The notes under the pieces were generated by a model that had not been told where the DNA came from, did no database searches, and saw nothing but the letters and a program-made list of their open reading frames with translations. DNA of 64,000 bases from Megaustenia siamemsis (taxonomy: Eukaryota > Mollusca > Gastropoda > Stylommatophora > Ariophantidae): the NCBI GenBank assembly GCA_032433765.1, contig JAVIAB010000051.1, positions 49,269,986 to 49,333,985 on the forward strand, in the 5' to 3' direction. The translations under genes were made by a program, and so were the position numbers. Positions 22,599-33,193 of this stretch are shown in pieces; the stretch's first letter is position 1, and every line of letters begins with the position of its first letter.

Positions 22599-23374
22599 CT
22601 GTTGAAGGAAAACACATTTTTCTTTTGTTTCTATTCACTCAGTAATAAATATTAATGATGAACAATCTGATGGTTAACACCAAAGGCAAAAGAGGCAGAG
22701 GAAACATAACATGACACAAGATGACTTCAGACCAAAATGGTAACCAGCTGTTAAGTAAATCAACATAATTTTCTGATGACAAGATGATACCTGCATGATA
22801 TAAGGCTCAATCCTGCCCTGGGATTGACTAATGTGTGTGTGTATGCTGTTAAATAATTTTACAACTATCTATAAATCTTTACTTATTACTTTAAAGGGGG
22901 GAGTTTGTGAATACTTAGATGATCAAAATAACTGAAGAAAAAGCATGACTTATTGAATAGTAAAAAGGACAAAAATCATATTAAACATAATGTTAAAATG
23001 CAATTTCACAATCCTCGTTTTATAGAATGAAACTATCTTTACGTCACTTAGTACCATTGCTGGTGTATGTCGGAGGGCACATGATAGAACCAGTGGGATA
23101 AAGGTCGCTTGGTCAAAGCAGTCACCGCGACGTGTAAGACTTAGAATTTTTCTTTTGCCCCTGATAGAAAAAATCTTTTCTCTCTACCGCTGGTACACCC
23201 GCTTTTCAGCCAGTGAAACAGTAGCTTAAGCTGCACCATAAACTATATGGGCCACTGCAAGAATTACAAAAGACAGTAAAATTTATACAGGAAACGACAT
23301 TGCAGATATAGACAATACTTCAGGCGAACGAAAGATAGATAGCTGCACCATGTCAGAAATGGTTTATAACTTGC
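22599..23374 (-). other. Candidate GC-AG intron of the ACBP gene
   Basis: The donor reads acag|gcaagt, which fits the strong consensus AG|GCAAGT seen at GC-AG introns, and the acceptor is ttcaacag. Using the nearby GT four bases downstream instead would shift the frame and hit an early stop, while the GC donor rebuilds the conserved DCNT-A-KP junction of ACBP exactly. Confidence 0.75.
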
Positions 23375-23489
23375 CTGTATTGCAGTCGCCAATGGTCACT
23401 TGCTTGAATAAACCATAAACTGTCAACTTTTCATCATTTGTTGGAATTCTAGATAGCCTCTTTACTTCCTCTGCTGCTTGGGTAAATTT
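23375..23489 (-). CDS. Acyl-CoA-binding protein domain, first recognised exon
   Basis: This 115-nt minus-strand exon follows the acceptor ttataacgtttcag, enters in phase 0 and leaves one base of the next codon. It encodes KFTQAAEEVKRLSRIPTNDE, then KLTVYGLFKQVTIGDCNT. This is the N-terminal half of an ACBP domain: helix 1 with F..AAEEVK, then the acyl-CoA-contact YGLFKQ.T.GD segment. The exon size and its end at the NT/xxP position equal the conserved animal DBI/ACBP exon structure. The starting Met exon would lie at higher coordinates and is too short to locate by eye. Whether this is a plain ACBP or an ACBD-type multidomain protein is open. No stops are present, so it is probably a live gene. 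Confidence 0.9.
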
Positions 23490-23691
23490 CTGAAACGTTA
23501 TAAATAATAGTAATTAAATAATTGAGTCAGTCAAACATAAATAATTAATAGAAATATTGAATTAGGTTCATAATCAGAGTTCAAAATCAATGTTATGTTT
23601 TGCAACCCCATAACAACATAAACTGAAAAACTGTTTTCTATACAAGGTCCGATAATTAAGTAATGAGACTGACTTTATTATGTCAAAGTTG

Positions 23692-24140
23692 CATTTCAGA
23701 AAATGAAAAACATCTTGTGCAACAAGTCTAAGTCAATAGAAATAAAGGGTTCATTTGTGCTATATAAAACCAATTCTGACCTATGGAAGTGAATCAAGGA
23801 CAGTAGACAATCAAATGAAAAGACAATTTGAGGCCACAGAGATGAGATTTTTCAGAAGAATGTTGACACCAATGAAATCAACACAAAGAGCTCCCAAAAA
23901 ACATCAGAAAGAAACAATTAACATTTTTCAGGCACAAATGAGAAGAGGAAAGTTGGAATACTTGATTACAACAGGCAAAATACAGGGAAAAAGAAATTTC
24001 AGACAACAAAGAGAGAAGATAGAGAGCTTGATGATGTAACACAATGAAGAGTCAACAACAGAACTGATAAGATGCATACAGGATAGAGAATTGTGGAAGG
24101 GCATGATCTCCTAAGCCAATTGTTATGTCACATAATGATG
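23692..24140 (+). mobile_element. LINE family A2, 3' fragment, internally deleted
   Basis: The fragment runs from 'ISENEKHLVQQV'-like sequence through 'YIKPILTYGSESRTVDNQMK', a deletion, and 'MRRGKLEYLITTGKI' to the 3' end (catgatctcctaagcc..cataatgatgat). It has more substitutions than most A2 copies. Confidence 0.85.
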
Positions 24141-24699
24141 ATCTAGTGTTCGCCTGAGTGTGAAAGAGCTGAAGAGAATTATAATGCTAAGTATACAGGT
24201 AATGTTATTTTGTCACCTTTTCCTGAAATAAATTCTTAGTTAATCTCTTCACATATCACATTTGATTAAAAAACTTTCCCAGTCAGTATTCAATAATCTT
24301 CATAAGTATTTGTGTTCACAGATTTTGGGATTGTTTTGTGGCATATGATTTGAATTGCATCTGTCATATTTGTTTGTCAGTTCAGATTTTACAGTAAAGT
24401 TGAAAGAGCTAAGTTTAGTATGTTTACTTATTATTTTAAAGACAATGACCTGTCATATAATTTATTAAATTTAACAAATAACTCTTAAGTTAATGTTTCA
24501 TATTAATAACCATAGTCAACATAGATCTACTGAGGTCTGAGAGGAAATTCCTGGAAACCTCCAAGTAGCTTGATCTTTTCAGCTTTGTGAGCAGGGAAGG
24601 TTCTGGGTAGAGTGACATAAGTTGTCTATTGCTCCTACACCCAGACCAGTATACTAAGTGATTCTGAGCATCATAAGAAAAGTGGAGATGGGCTCTGTG
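24141..24699. other. No recognisable feature
   Basis: AT-rich stretch without a supported exon or a match to the repeat families. Confidence 0.45.
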
Positions 24700-25069
24700 T
24701 GTCGGCAGTAGGTCAAGTCATTAAAGAAGCCAACAATGTGCAGAATCATCTTTGTCTATGTTCCTGGATATGCAGGTGTATGAGGAAATGAAAGAGCAGA
24801 AAGGCTGGCTAGCTGTGCTGTCGCTGAAGATGGCCAAACAATGGATTAGCCGATCATCATTAATGCCCTTCGAGGTGCAGGAAGGAACAACCATGAGTCC
24901 ACATCACTCTTTCAGATGAAAGAGGTGAGAATAAAGATGGGTACACCCAGAAATTAGAGGCTTAGTGGGTGCATTTTAGTACTTATCAACTAACACAGAG
25001 CTGGAGATGTCAGTCACTGGACACTGTGAGACATGCTGAGGAGGGGATCTGAGCACCAATGGACATGTT
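24700..25069 (+). mobile_element. RNase H-bearing LINE remnant (I/jockey-like)
   Basis: The plus strand encodes CRIIFVYVPGYAGV, then GNERAERLASCAVAEDGQTM with one stop, then INALRGAGRNN. This is the RNase H C-terminal signature (WVPGHxGVxGNERADxLA) found in I-group and R-type LINEs. A zinc-finger-like remnant continues on the far side of the 44-bp array (MCAECTWPPALHNLRELDI at about 25547-25605), so the array sits inside this LINE. Confidence 0.8.
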
Positions 25070-25553
25070 CAGAGTGCAGTGATGATGACCTACAAATAAC
25101 TCAATAATGTGCGCAGAGTGCAGTGATGATGACCTACAAATAACTCAATAATGTGCGCAGAGTGCAGTGATGATGGCCTACAAATAACTCAATAATGTGC
25201 GCAGAGTGCAGTGATGATGACCTACAAATAACTCAATAATGTGCGCAGAGTGCAGTGATGATGACCTACAAATAACTCAATAATGTGCGCAGAGTGCAGT
25301 GATGATGACCTACAAATAACTCAATAATGTGCGCAGAGTGCAGTGATGATGACCTACAAATAACTCAATAATGTGCGCAGAGTGCAGTGATGATGACCTA
25401 CAAATAACTCAATAATGTGCGCAGAGTGCAGTGATGATGACCTACAAATAACTCAATAATGTGCGCAGAGTGCAGTGATGATGACCTACAAATAACTCAA
25501 TAATGTGCGCAGAGTGCAGTGATGATGACCTACAAATAACTCAATAATGTGTG
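25070..25553. repeat. 44-bp tandem repeat, 11 units
   Basis: There are exactly eleven 44-base units (cagagtgcagtgatgatgac..ataatgtgcg), 484 bases in all, with almost no variation (one gatgatggcc unit; last unit gtgtg). The high identity suggests recent expansion or gene conversion. Confidence 0.95.
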
Positions 25554-25589
25554 CAGAGTGCACATGGCCTCCTGCTCTTCACAATCTGA

Positions 25590-25770
25590 GAGAGCTAGAC
25601 ATCAAATCTCAATGCCCAAAATACTGGGGGAGGGTAAAGCCACCAAAAAAAAAACATGGATTCAAGAGAAAAATTGCTACCCCAGTCTTGGGATTCAAAC
25701 CAGGGACTTTCTTGTCTGGAGGCCAATATCTTGCCACTAGACCACATAGTTCCCACATAAGTTCCCACTT
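25590..25770 (-). mobile_element. SINE-III copy
   Basis: The minus strand has a tRNA-like head: tatgtggtctagtggcaaga (A box) and ctggtttgaatcccaag (B box), then a body with an A-run and 'tttgatgtctagctctc'. Related copies are at 44820-45075 and, more decayed, 59790-60035. Confidence 0.75.
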
Positions 25771-25847
25771 CAGATGGCCCTATGGTTACTGGAACCCTGG
25801 GCAAGCTGAACTCCTGCGCCCTTTTTAATATTTTATTTATTATTTTC

Positions 25848-26303
25848 ATCATCATCATTGGTTGCCTTCTCTGCAATGAAGGTTGGCTACCATGGAGCGC
25901 CATTCTGCTCTGTCTCTTGCTTTGATGGTGCAGGTTGTCATAGGCTGATTTGTCCATCTTTTTATGTTACTCGTCCATGTTAGTTTCGTCTGCCTCTGCC
26001 TCTTTTACCTTGTATTTTCCCCTCGAGGATTACTTTTAGTAGGCTGTTGTGTCTTTTAACATGGCCCAAAAATCGCATTTGTCTTGTTTGAATTGTGCTT
26101 GATAGTTCTCTTTTCATTTTTAGTTGTTTTAAGACTTCATCGTTTGTTTTCTTTTCCTTCCATCCAATTCTACCTATTCTTCTATATATCCACATTTCAA
26201 AGGCTTCAATTCTCTGTTCTGTTTTCTTGTCTAATGTCCATGTTTCTGCACCATATAGGAATATTGAGAAGATGTAACATTTTGCTATTCTTAGTTTTAG
26301 CCC
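25848..26303 (-). mobile_element. LINE family B, 3' fragment
   Basis: The minus strand encodes EQRIEAFEMWIYRRIGRIGW, then FLGHVKRHNSLLKVILEGKI and the tail that ends in the GAT repeat at 25848. An imperfect repeat (atttattattttca on the left, the same with an extra tat on the right at 26304) suggests a TSD of about 14 bp. Confidence 0.88.
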
Positions 26304-26414
26304 TATTTATTATTATTTTCACTTTTTCTTTATTTGGAAGATCCTTGATGGTGTCTCTAAGCACATGGTACACTGCAGGCAACTACCAGAGTGGATGATA
26401 CCTTGAGCTAGCCC

Positions 26415-27495
26415 TAGTTCAGCTATATGTGTGAGTGTAAAAGGCATTAAAATAAACAGAGATAAGGCCAAAATTATGAAAATTAATGCAGTTGGCAATA
26501 ACCAAATAACAATAGGAGAAATACCTCTACTAGATGTACAATCTTATATATATCTGGGCAGTAACATAAACAAAAAAAGGAAGAACAGAGAATACCAAAA
26601 TAAGGTTACAAAAAGCATGAGGAACCTACATTGCACTAGGAAACATAGAAATCCCAAGAAATCAGGTTAAATACCAGAAAAAATGTTCAACTCCAATGTT
26701 AAGTCAGTAAAATTATATGGCTGTGAAATATGGAGAGCAGCAAAAAATGACAATCACAAATATACAGACCTTCATTAAACGGATATTTGTGCAGAATAAA
26801 AGGATGGAAACAGCAGGACAAAATCACTAAAGTAGAATTATGGAAAAGTACCAGTGAAATAGAGGGCCTCAGTAGCCTAGTTGGGAAAACCACAAGACTT
26901 CACTACCGACGTTCGGACAACCCGTGTTCGATTCCCGCTGGGAGCAATGTGAATTGTACTCGTGGTTGAGAAAAAAAAAATACCCCCATGGTCGACCCAG
27001 TCGTTGGCAGAAATGGGTACCAGGGTATTACCCTGGGAAGGTGAGGAATGTCGACTTGCATCGTGAGTTTTGATGCTTGAAGCGACACTATCCAGAAATC
27101 TCCTAACATATCTGGATAGGCTGCCGAGCACCTATGGGTGGAAACTTGCATGCTAAGACGCCGGTTCAAGTCTCATACTTTACCATTACCTTACCTTTAC
27201 CAGTCAAATACCAGTGGACAATGAGATACAACGAAATTGATGGCGCTAGATATGACACACTACAGAAGCCAACTGAGAGTATTACATGACAGGTCCTTTT
27301 TTAGAATCCCCAGGGAAAAGACAAATAGGAAGACCAAAATATCCTTGGAGAAGATAGGTGGAAGTAGAGATAAAGATGATTGGGAAGACACGGAATGATC
27401 TTAAAAGAATGGCAAGAAACAGAAAGGCTTGAAAGTGTCTGAAGACATATGCTCCACAGGGAGTTGAAAGGATGAAGAAAGGCACGTGTGTGTAA
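26415..27495 (+). mobile_element. LINE family D, 3' part, split by SINE-II
   Basis: 26415-26861 encodes KGIKINRDKAKIMKINAVGN, IPLLDVQSYIYLGSNI and later LWKSTS. The frame resumes after the SINE with 'RTLQKPTESIT', QGKRQIGRPKY and KMIGKTRNDLKRMARNR, and the 3' tail. It aligns along its length to the copy at 54505-55115. Several frameshifts are present. Removing 26862-27210 restores a continuous element. Confidence 0.88.
26862..27197 (+). mobile_element. SINE-II copy nested in LINE D, 13-bp TSD
   Basis: The head has gcctcagtagcctagttggg and B box cgtgttcgattcccgctggg. The body has 'ggtaccagggtattaccctg' and 'cagaaatctcctaacatatc', and the tail has gccggttcaagtctcatact. The target repeat taccagtSaaata (S = G or C) is at 26849-26861 and 27198-27210. 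The empty site is visible in the other LINE D copy at about 54863. Confidence 0.93.
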
Positions 27496-28717
27496 TAGTA
27501 AATTAATGTAAATTTGTACATAATGACCATAAAAGTGTGTGTTGTTTTACCTCTTCATTTCCTCTACACTTTCAGACATTATAAATATTATTATATAATT
27601 TTTTTTAAATATTATTATTAATTATGAGTAAGCCCTAATTAAGATCATAGGCCTACTCTTGGTTTTATACAGCTGTGCTGTATACATGACGTCACTGATG
27701 TGCTAAAGGTGCTGTCTGACTGAGCAAGTAACTAAGTTAGAAAATAATAATTTAGTAAAACATTGTATTTACTTTTATTATCTCTTATTATAACATTATA
27801 AGTGATTTAATAGTTAATTCAGTTCAATAGCTAACACTAACTACTATTCCCAACAAACACTACTAAGAGTTCAGTCACTGCATGTAAGTAAATACATAAC
27901 CCTAACTAAACACTAATTTTAAACAGTACAGAAAGTACCCTTTCTCAGCTGAACTAACATTAGACACTTAATCAAGATACCATATTAAATAATGATGATG
28001 ATATTTTTAGGTTAGAAAACATAGGACTTTTCCTACGCTTTGTTGGTAGGTTGCCTTTTCTTTCTCTACAACAGGGCAGGGGTCTCACTAATTGATTGTT
28101 AGATTAGAATGTATCATTCATTAGACTTAGAAAACCACAAATAGAGGAGCGCAATAATGTGCGGGCGTTACTCTTCAGACTTCAGAACTTAAATAATTGT
28201 ATGTCCCTAAACTAGGACACTTTACGAGCTGAGGAGACGATTATTATTATTAATCAAGATACCATTATATCATGATGATTCTGATTCACGAGAATCCTAA
28301 CACTAACACTAACCGCAACCAAACTTCAACACGACCATCACAATACAAAATTCAAAATAATCAAAATGCAGTGTGAGTACACTGTAATTTGTAATGAGTA
28401 CAATAGTACAGTAATACACTCATTCTCACTTCTGGATTCTCATTTATTAAATTCAATGGCTGATTTAAAAAATCGTCTTTTTTATAATTAAATTTATTTT
28501 TATAATCGCTCACATCATGTAGTGAAGCCATTGTCGATGCAATATCCCTGCTCTCTCTAGTGTGATATATATATATATATAAATAAACAATTTCAACCAC
28601 CGTCTGCAGCTACACTGACAGCAAGCAATTACTAATTGATTGAATTCACCAGCAGAATATATCACTGGCCGGCTGGTTCGAACCCTGACATCCGTTTTGG
28701 GAGAGTTATCGTCCTTT
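27496..28717. other. No gene seen; (TA)n at 28564-28580
   Basis: AT-rich intergenic sequence with one short TA microsatellite. I saw no exon or repeat-family match. Confidence 0.5.
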
Positions 28718-28727
28718 ATTAACCCTA

Positions 28728-28820
28728 CATAACAGCAGCAGATGCGAACAGAAGAGCAAAAGACCGCAAATTATCTCTTCTCGACGCTGAAAGGCAGATG
28801 ATGAAGGAAAGAAGAAGAAG
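28728..28820 (+). mobile_element. LINE family E, 93-bp 3' fragment with 10-bp TSD
   Basis: Matches the last 90 bases of the E copy at 19532-19700 (acataacagcagcagatgcg..ctcgacgctgaaaggcag) with a gaagaagaag tail. The repeat attaacccta is at 28718-28727 and 28821-28830. Confidence 0.88.
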
Positions 28821-28912
28821 ATTAACCCTAAGGAGTCAGACAAGTCTGTGTTCTATCGCCGAATTTGTTTTCACTTATGCTAAAATAGTATGAGATCAAT
28901 AGAAGATATAAC

Positions 28913-29035
28913 AGTTGAGTAACATCAAAAGATGGACAAATCAGCCTATGACAACCTGCACCATCAAAGCAAGAGACAGAGCAGAATGGCGCTCCATGGT
29001 AGCCAACCTTCGTTGCGGAGAAGGCACTGATGAAT
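28913..29035 (+). mobile_element. LINE family B, 3' terminal fragment inside A2
   Basis: Matches the last 120 bases of LINE B (agtaacatcaaaagatggac..ttcgttgcggagaaggcact) and ends at gatga. Related AT-rich flanks (aatagaagatata on the left, aatagatata on the right) suggest a TSD. Confidence 0.8.
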
Positions 29036-29351
29036 AGATATAAAAAGAATTAAAGTCAACGGTCACAACATAAGCAATTTGCGATATGCGGATGACACAG
29101 CCTTAATAGCAGAGACAGAGAATGCACTACAGGGAATAATATAGATAATAGTAAAAGAAAGCAACAACAAAGGTCTAAGTCTGAATAGTAAAAAACAGAA
29201 GTAATGGCCATATCGAGGAACAATCATCATGCAGCATAAAAATAAACATGACAAATCTGAAACAATTGCAACGCGTCAAATACTTGGGCCCAATAAAAAC
29301 TTTACATGGAAGATGCACTATAACAGTTCATGTCTGTGTTAGTCAGCTCTA

Positions 29352-29660
29352 GTGACTCGGGCAGATGGTGCTCGTAAACCTGGGAGGACCGACCATCTAA
29401 GGCAGAATCCCCCTACAGAAAAGACAATCTGCTGCCTTGCAGGAATATTGGGGACAAGGCTAAGGAAAGCAAACCTGAATAAAATGCTGGCTGAAATCGG
29501 ATGCACTGGGCCACTGGCGCAGAACACAGTGCAACGTTTTAATTGGTGTTCAAACAGAGTGAATCTGGCAGGCTCTAATTGTGATGTTCTGTCTGTGGGG
29601 GCGATCAACACACTTAACCTGACAGCTGACGTCATGTGGGAGTCTGGAATCCTACTCTGA
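29352..29660 (+). other. Open frame of 102 codons in element X, function unknown
   Basis: The frame begins TRADGARKPGRTDHLRQN and includes GILGTRLRKANLNKMLAEIG and later SVGAINTLNLTADVMWESG. The composition looks protein-like and the GC content is above the local average, but I recognise no domain. It may be a fragment of a transposon ORF or an open stretch in LTR leader sequence. Confidence 0.25.
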
Positions 29661-29674
29661 TTGAGTCCTGATCG

Positions 29675-29694
29675 CAGAGAGAGAGAGAGAGAGA
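29675..29694. repeat. (GA)n microsatellite
   Basis: A short GA run inside element X. Confidence 0.85.
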
Positions 29695-29954
29695 CAGTGA
29701 ATGGGAGAATGTGAAAATAGGGTAGGGGATGGTTGAGGTGAGTAGGTGAACATAGCACGCGGTGAGTTCACGGGGAAAGTGTGAAGAGATTAGTTCAGAC
29801 AGGACAGCGGAATTCTCGTGACTTTTGAGAATGTAAACTTGGAGATGGAGAGATAACGTATGGGAGTTTTGATTGGATAAGAGACAAAACATGAGATGAC
29901 GTAGGGTAATTTGATTGGTTTAGAGATGAAATATTTAAGCCATGTACGAGGCTG

Positions 29955-30579
29955 GTTATCAAAATTGAAGGAATAGACCTGGACACAGTTCAGAACTGCA
30001 GCTATCTTGGACATACTATAACCAGTGATCGAAAATGTACAACTGAAATAAACAAAAGAATAGGAATGGCAAAAAGTAATTTTAATGTCATGAAGAACAT
30101 ACTAACATCAAAACAAATAACACCAGAGCTAAAACTAAGAATAGCAAAATGTTACATCTTCTCAATATTCCAATATGGTGCTGAAACATTGACATTAGAC
30201 AAGAAAACAGAACAGAGAATTGAAGCCTTTGAAATGTGGATATATAAAAGAATAGGTAGAATTGGATGGGAGGAAAAGAAAACAAACGATGAAGTCTAAA
30301 AACAACTAAAAATGGAAAGAGTACTACTAAACACAATTCAAACAAGACAAATGCGATTTTTGGGCCATGTTAAAAGACACAACAGCCTACTAAAAGTAAT
30401 CCTCGAGGGGAAAATACAAGGTAAAAGAAGCAGAGGCAGACCAAGACTAACATGGACGAGTAACATAAAAAGATGGACAATCAGCCTATGACAACCTACA
30501 GCATCAAAACAAGAGACAGAGCAGAATGGCGCTCCATGGTAGCCAACCTTCGTTGCGGAGACGGCACTCGATGATGATG
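29955..30579 (+). mobile_element. LINE family B, 625-bp fragment nested in element X, 9-bp TSD
   Basis: The copy encodes IEGIDLDTVQNCSYLGHTIT, 'NFNVMKNILTSKQITPELKL', 'YGAETLTLDKKTEQRIEAF', RRIGRIGW-like and FLGHVKRHNSLLKVILEGKI segments and ends in (GAT)n. The 9-base repeat acgaggctg is at 29946-29954 and 30580-30588. It is close in sequence to the master copy at 14434 but lacks its two late stops. Confidence 0.92.
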
Positions 30580-31046
30580 ACGAGGCTGTTAGACAAGATT
30601 CACACATGGGCACTGCTTGAGTACGGAGAGTACAGGCTTGAGTAGCCTGTAGTGCTCACCGACCTCCACAATTAGTTTTTAGTCATGTTAGACAGGAGCT
30701 TCAAAGATTTCACAGATGGGGACGGCCTGAGAACGGTGCCACAGACAGAGTATTTTAGACCTCAGTATATAGGCGCAAGCCAGTGGCTCGTGGAGCCCAA
30801 TAGTAACAGAGAGTTAGACTAATGCAGAAGTAGGTCACGAGTTTGTTAACGTGACCGTTCAGTGTGTTAGAATAGTGAGGAAATATTAGGGTTCAGACTA
30901 TAGGGATTCAGTGTGGACCGATTGAGTGTGAGAGACTAACAGAGGCACGAATGCAGTAGAGATTGCCTTCAGTACATTATGTGTGTGAATGGACGAGCGA
31001 ATTGTAACCCGCTGGCTTCTACATATATTGTTGCATTGGACATGTT

Positions 31047-33193
31047 CGTCATCATCATCATCATGTACCATACCGGTTGGCGTAGACGATCATGTCCTTC
31101 CACAATCTTCTATCTACTGTGCATCGTATCAGGTCTGTTGTTGACTGCTTTCCATGCCATGACACCAAGCTATCCTCTCTTTGTCGTCCGCGATCTCTCT
31201 TTCCTTTTATTTTGCCAGTTGTAACCAAGTATTCCAACTTTCCTCTTCTCATGATGTGCCCGAAAAATGTTGTTTCTTTCTGATATTTTTTAGGTGCTGC
31301 CTTTTTGTGTTGGCCTCTTTGAGAATTTCCTCATTGGTCTTTTTAGCTGTCCAGGGAACTTTCAACATTCTTCTGAGAAATCCCATCTCTGTGGCCTATA
31401 ATCGTCTTTTCATTTGTTTGTCTACTGTCCATGATTCGCTTCCATAGGTCAGAATTGGTTCTATATAGCACCGATGAACTCTCTTTCTCATTTCTATTGA
31501 CATAGATTTGTTGCATAAGATATTTTTCATTTTCTGAAATGCTATTTTGGCCTGAGCTATTCTGCTTTTTATTTCCGTGGTGCATCTTCCATCCGATCGA
31601 TGTTATTATTGTGTCCAAGTATTTGACGCGTTTCACTTTTTTCAAATTTATCCTGTTTATTTTTATGTTGCACGCTGGTGATGATTGTTTCTTCGATATG
31701 ACCATTACTTCTGTTTTCTTACTATTCAGAATGAGACCTTTCTTGATGCTTTCTTTTACTGTTATGTCTATCATTTCTTGCAGTTCATTTTCTGTCGCTG
31801 CTATTAAGACTGTGCCATCCGCATATCGCAAATTATTTATGTTGTGACCGTTGACTTCAATTCCTTTTTTGTCTACTATTGATCTCATAATATGTTCGCT
31901 GTAAAGTGAAAACAAATCCGGCGACAGAACACAGCCTTGTCTGTCTCATTGTTTTATAAGTTGAAATTGTCCTGTTTGGTTATTAATTCGTAATGCTGCT
32001 GTTTGCTGCCAGTACATGTTTTTTTTATGATTCGCAGATCCTTGCCATCAATGTTTAATTTCTCCAGCATATTGATTATTTCCACATGCTTTACTTTGTC
32101 AAATGCTTTTGTGTAGTCTATAAAGCACATGTATAGATCTTTCTTTACCTCTATAGATCTTTCTATCAATGTTCTTAAGATGTATATTGCATTATTGGTG
32201 ACCTTTCCTTCCACAAATCCACATTGTTCCTCACTTATTTCTGGTTTTATTTTGTTTCTTACACGTCTCGTGATGATTCTTAGTAATATTTTCGTCATAT
32301 GGCTCATGAGACTAATAGTGCGATGGTCTTCACAATCAGTGGCGCCTGACTTCTTCGGTATGGCTACAAAGATAGATTTTAGTAGATCTTCGGGTATGTG
32401 TCCTGTGTTATACATGTCATTGAGTAGTTTTGTTATGACTTGTACTCCCAGCTCTCCTAATGTATTTATCTCTTCGATTGTTATATTGTCGGGACCTGGA
32501 GTTTTGCCTCTTTTCATGTGTTGAAATGTGTCTTCCACTTCACTCTGCATAATTGGTGGTCCTGTGTCTTTGTTTGAATTGTTGAACTCTGGTCTTTCAT
32601 CATCATAGAGTTGACTGATATATTATGTACATCTTTCTATTGTCTTCTCCAGTCCTATTATTATATTTCCTTCCTTTGACTTAACACATCCTGAAACTTT
32701 GACTTCTTTTCTTCCTGTTAATTCATTTAACTGATTGTGCATACATTTTGAGTCTTTCTTTTGTTGTTTTTCCATTTCTCCACATTTCTGTTTTAACCAT
32801 CCTTCCTTTGCTTCACTACACTTGTTTGGATCTCTTTGTGCAAAATGTCAGTTCTTCTTTCTTATGTTTTCTTCTTTCATCCATTAGTTGTAATATTTCT
32901 TCTGTCATCCATTTCTTTTTGTTGATTCTTTTGGTCACTGGTATTACTTCTTTTGATGTTTGTTGAATTGATTGTTTGAGCATTTCCCACTGCTCCTCGA
33001 TGTCCTGTATTTTCTCAATAGCATTATATCTATTTTGTGCTATCGTGCCATACTTATCACTCATCTGTTTATCTACTCTAAGTATATCTAGTTCTAATTT
33101 TATATTTCTTATGGATTTCTGTGCCTTCCGCAGTTTTATTCTTATCTTTCCAACTACTGGTACATGGTCACTATTGCAATCTGCTTCTGGCCT
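31047..33193 (-). mobile_element. LINE family A2, 2147-bp antisense copy nested in element X, 11-bp TSD
   Basis: This is the longest A2 copy. On the minus strand it holds the endonuclease end (CNSDHVPVVGKIRIKL), a linker (NKKKWMTEEILQLMDERR), RT fingers (GKTPGPDNITIEEI), [47 protein letters not shown] (motif A), [18 protein letters not shown] motif B, NNLRYADGTVLIA (motif C, second Asp changed to Gly) and the C-terminus VPWTAKKTNEEILKEA..FGHIMRRGKLEYL. The TSD ttggacatgtt is at 31036-31046 and 33194-33204. The catalytic change, plus a frame break near 31920-31955, inactivates it. Confidence 0.93.

Noticed and set aside
25070..25553. Regular 44-bp repeats resembling a CRISPR array.
   Set aside because: There are no unique spacers; the whole unit repeats, and the DNA is eukaryotic. 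The same holds for the 38/41-bp and 45-bp arrays.
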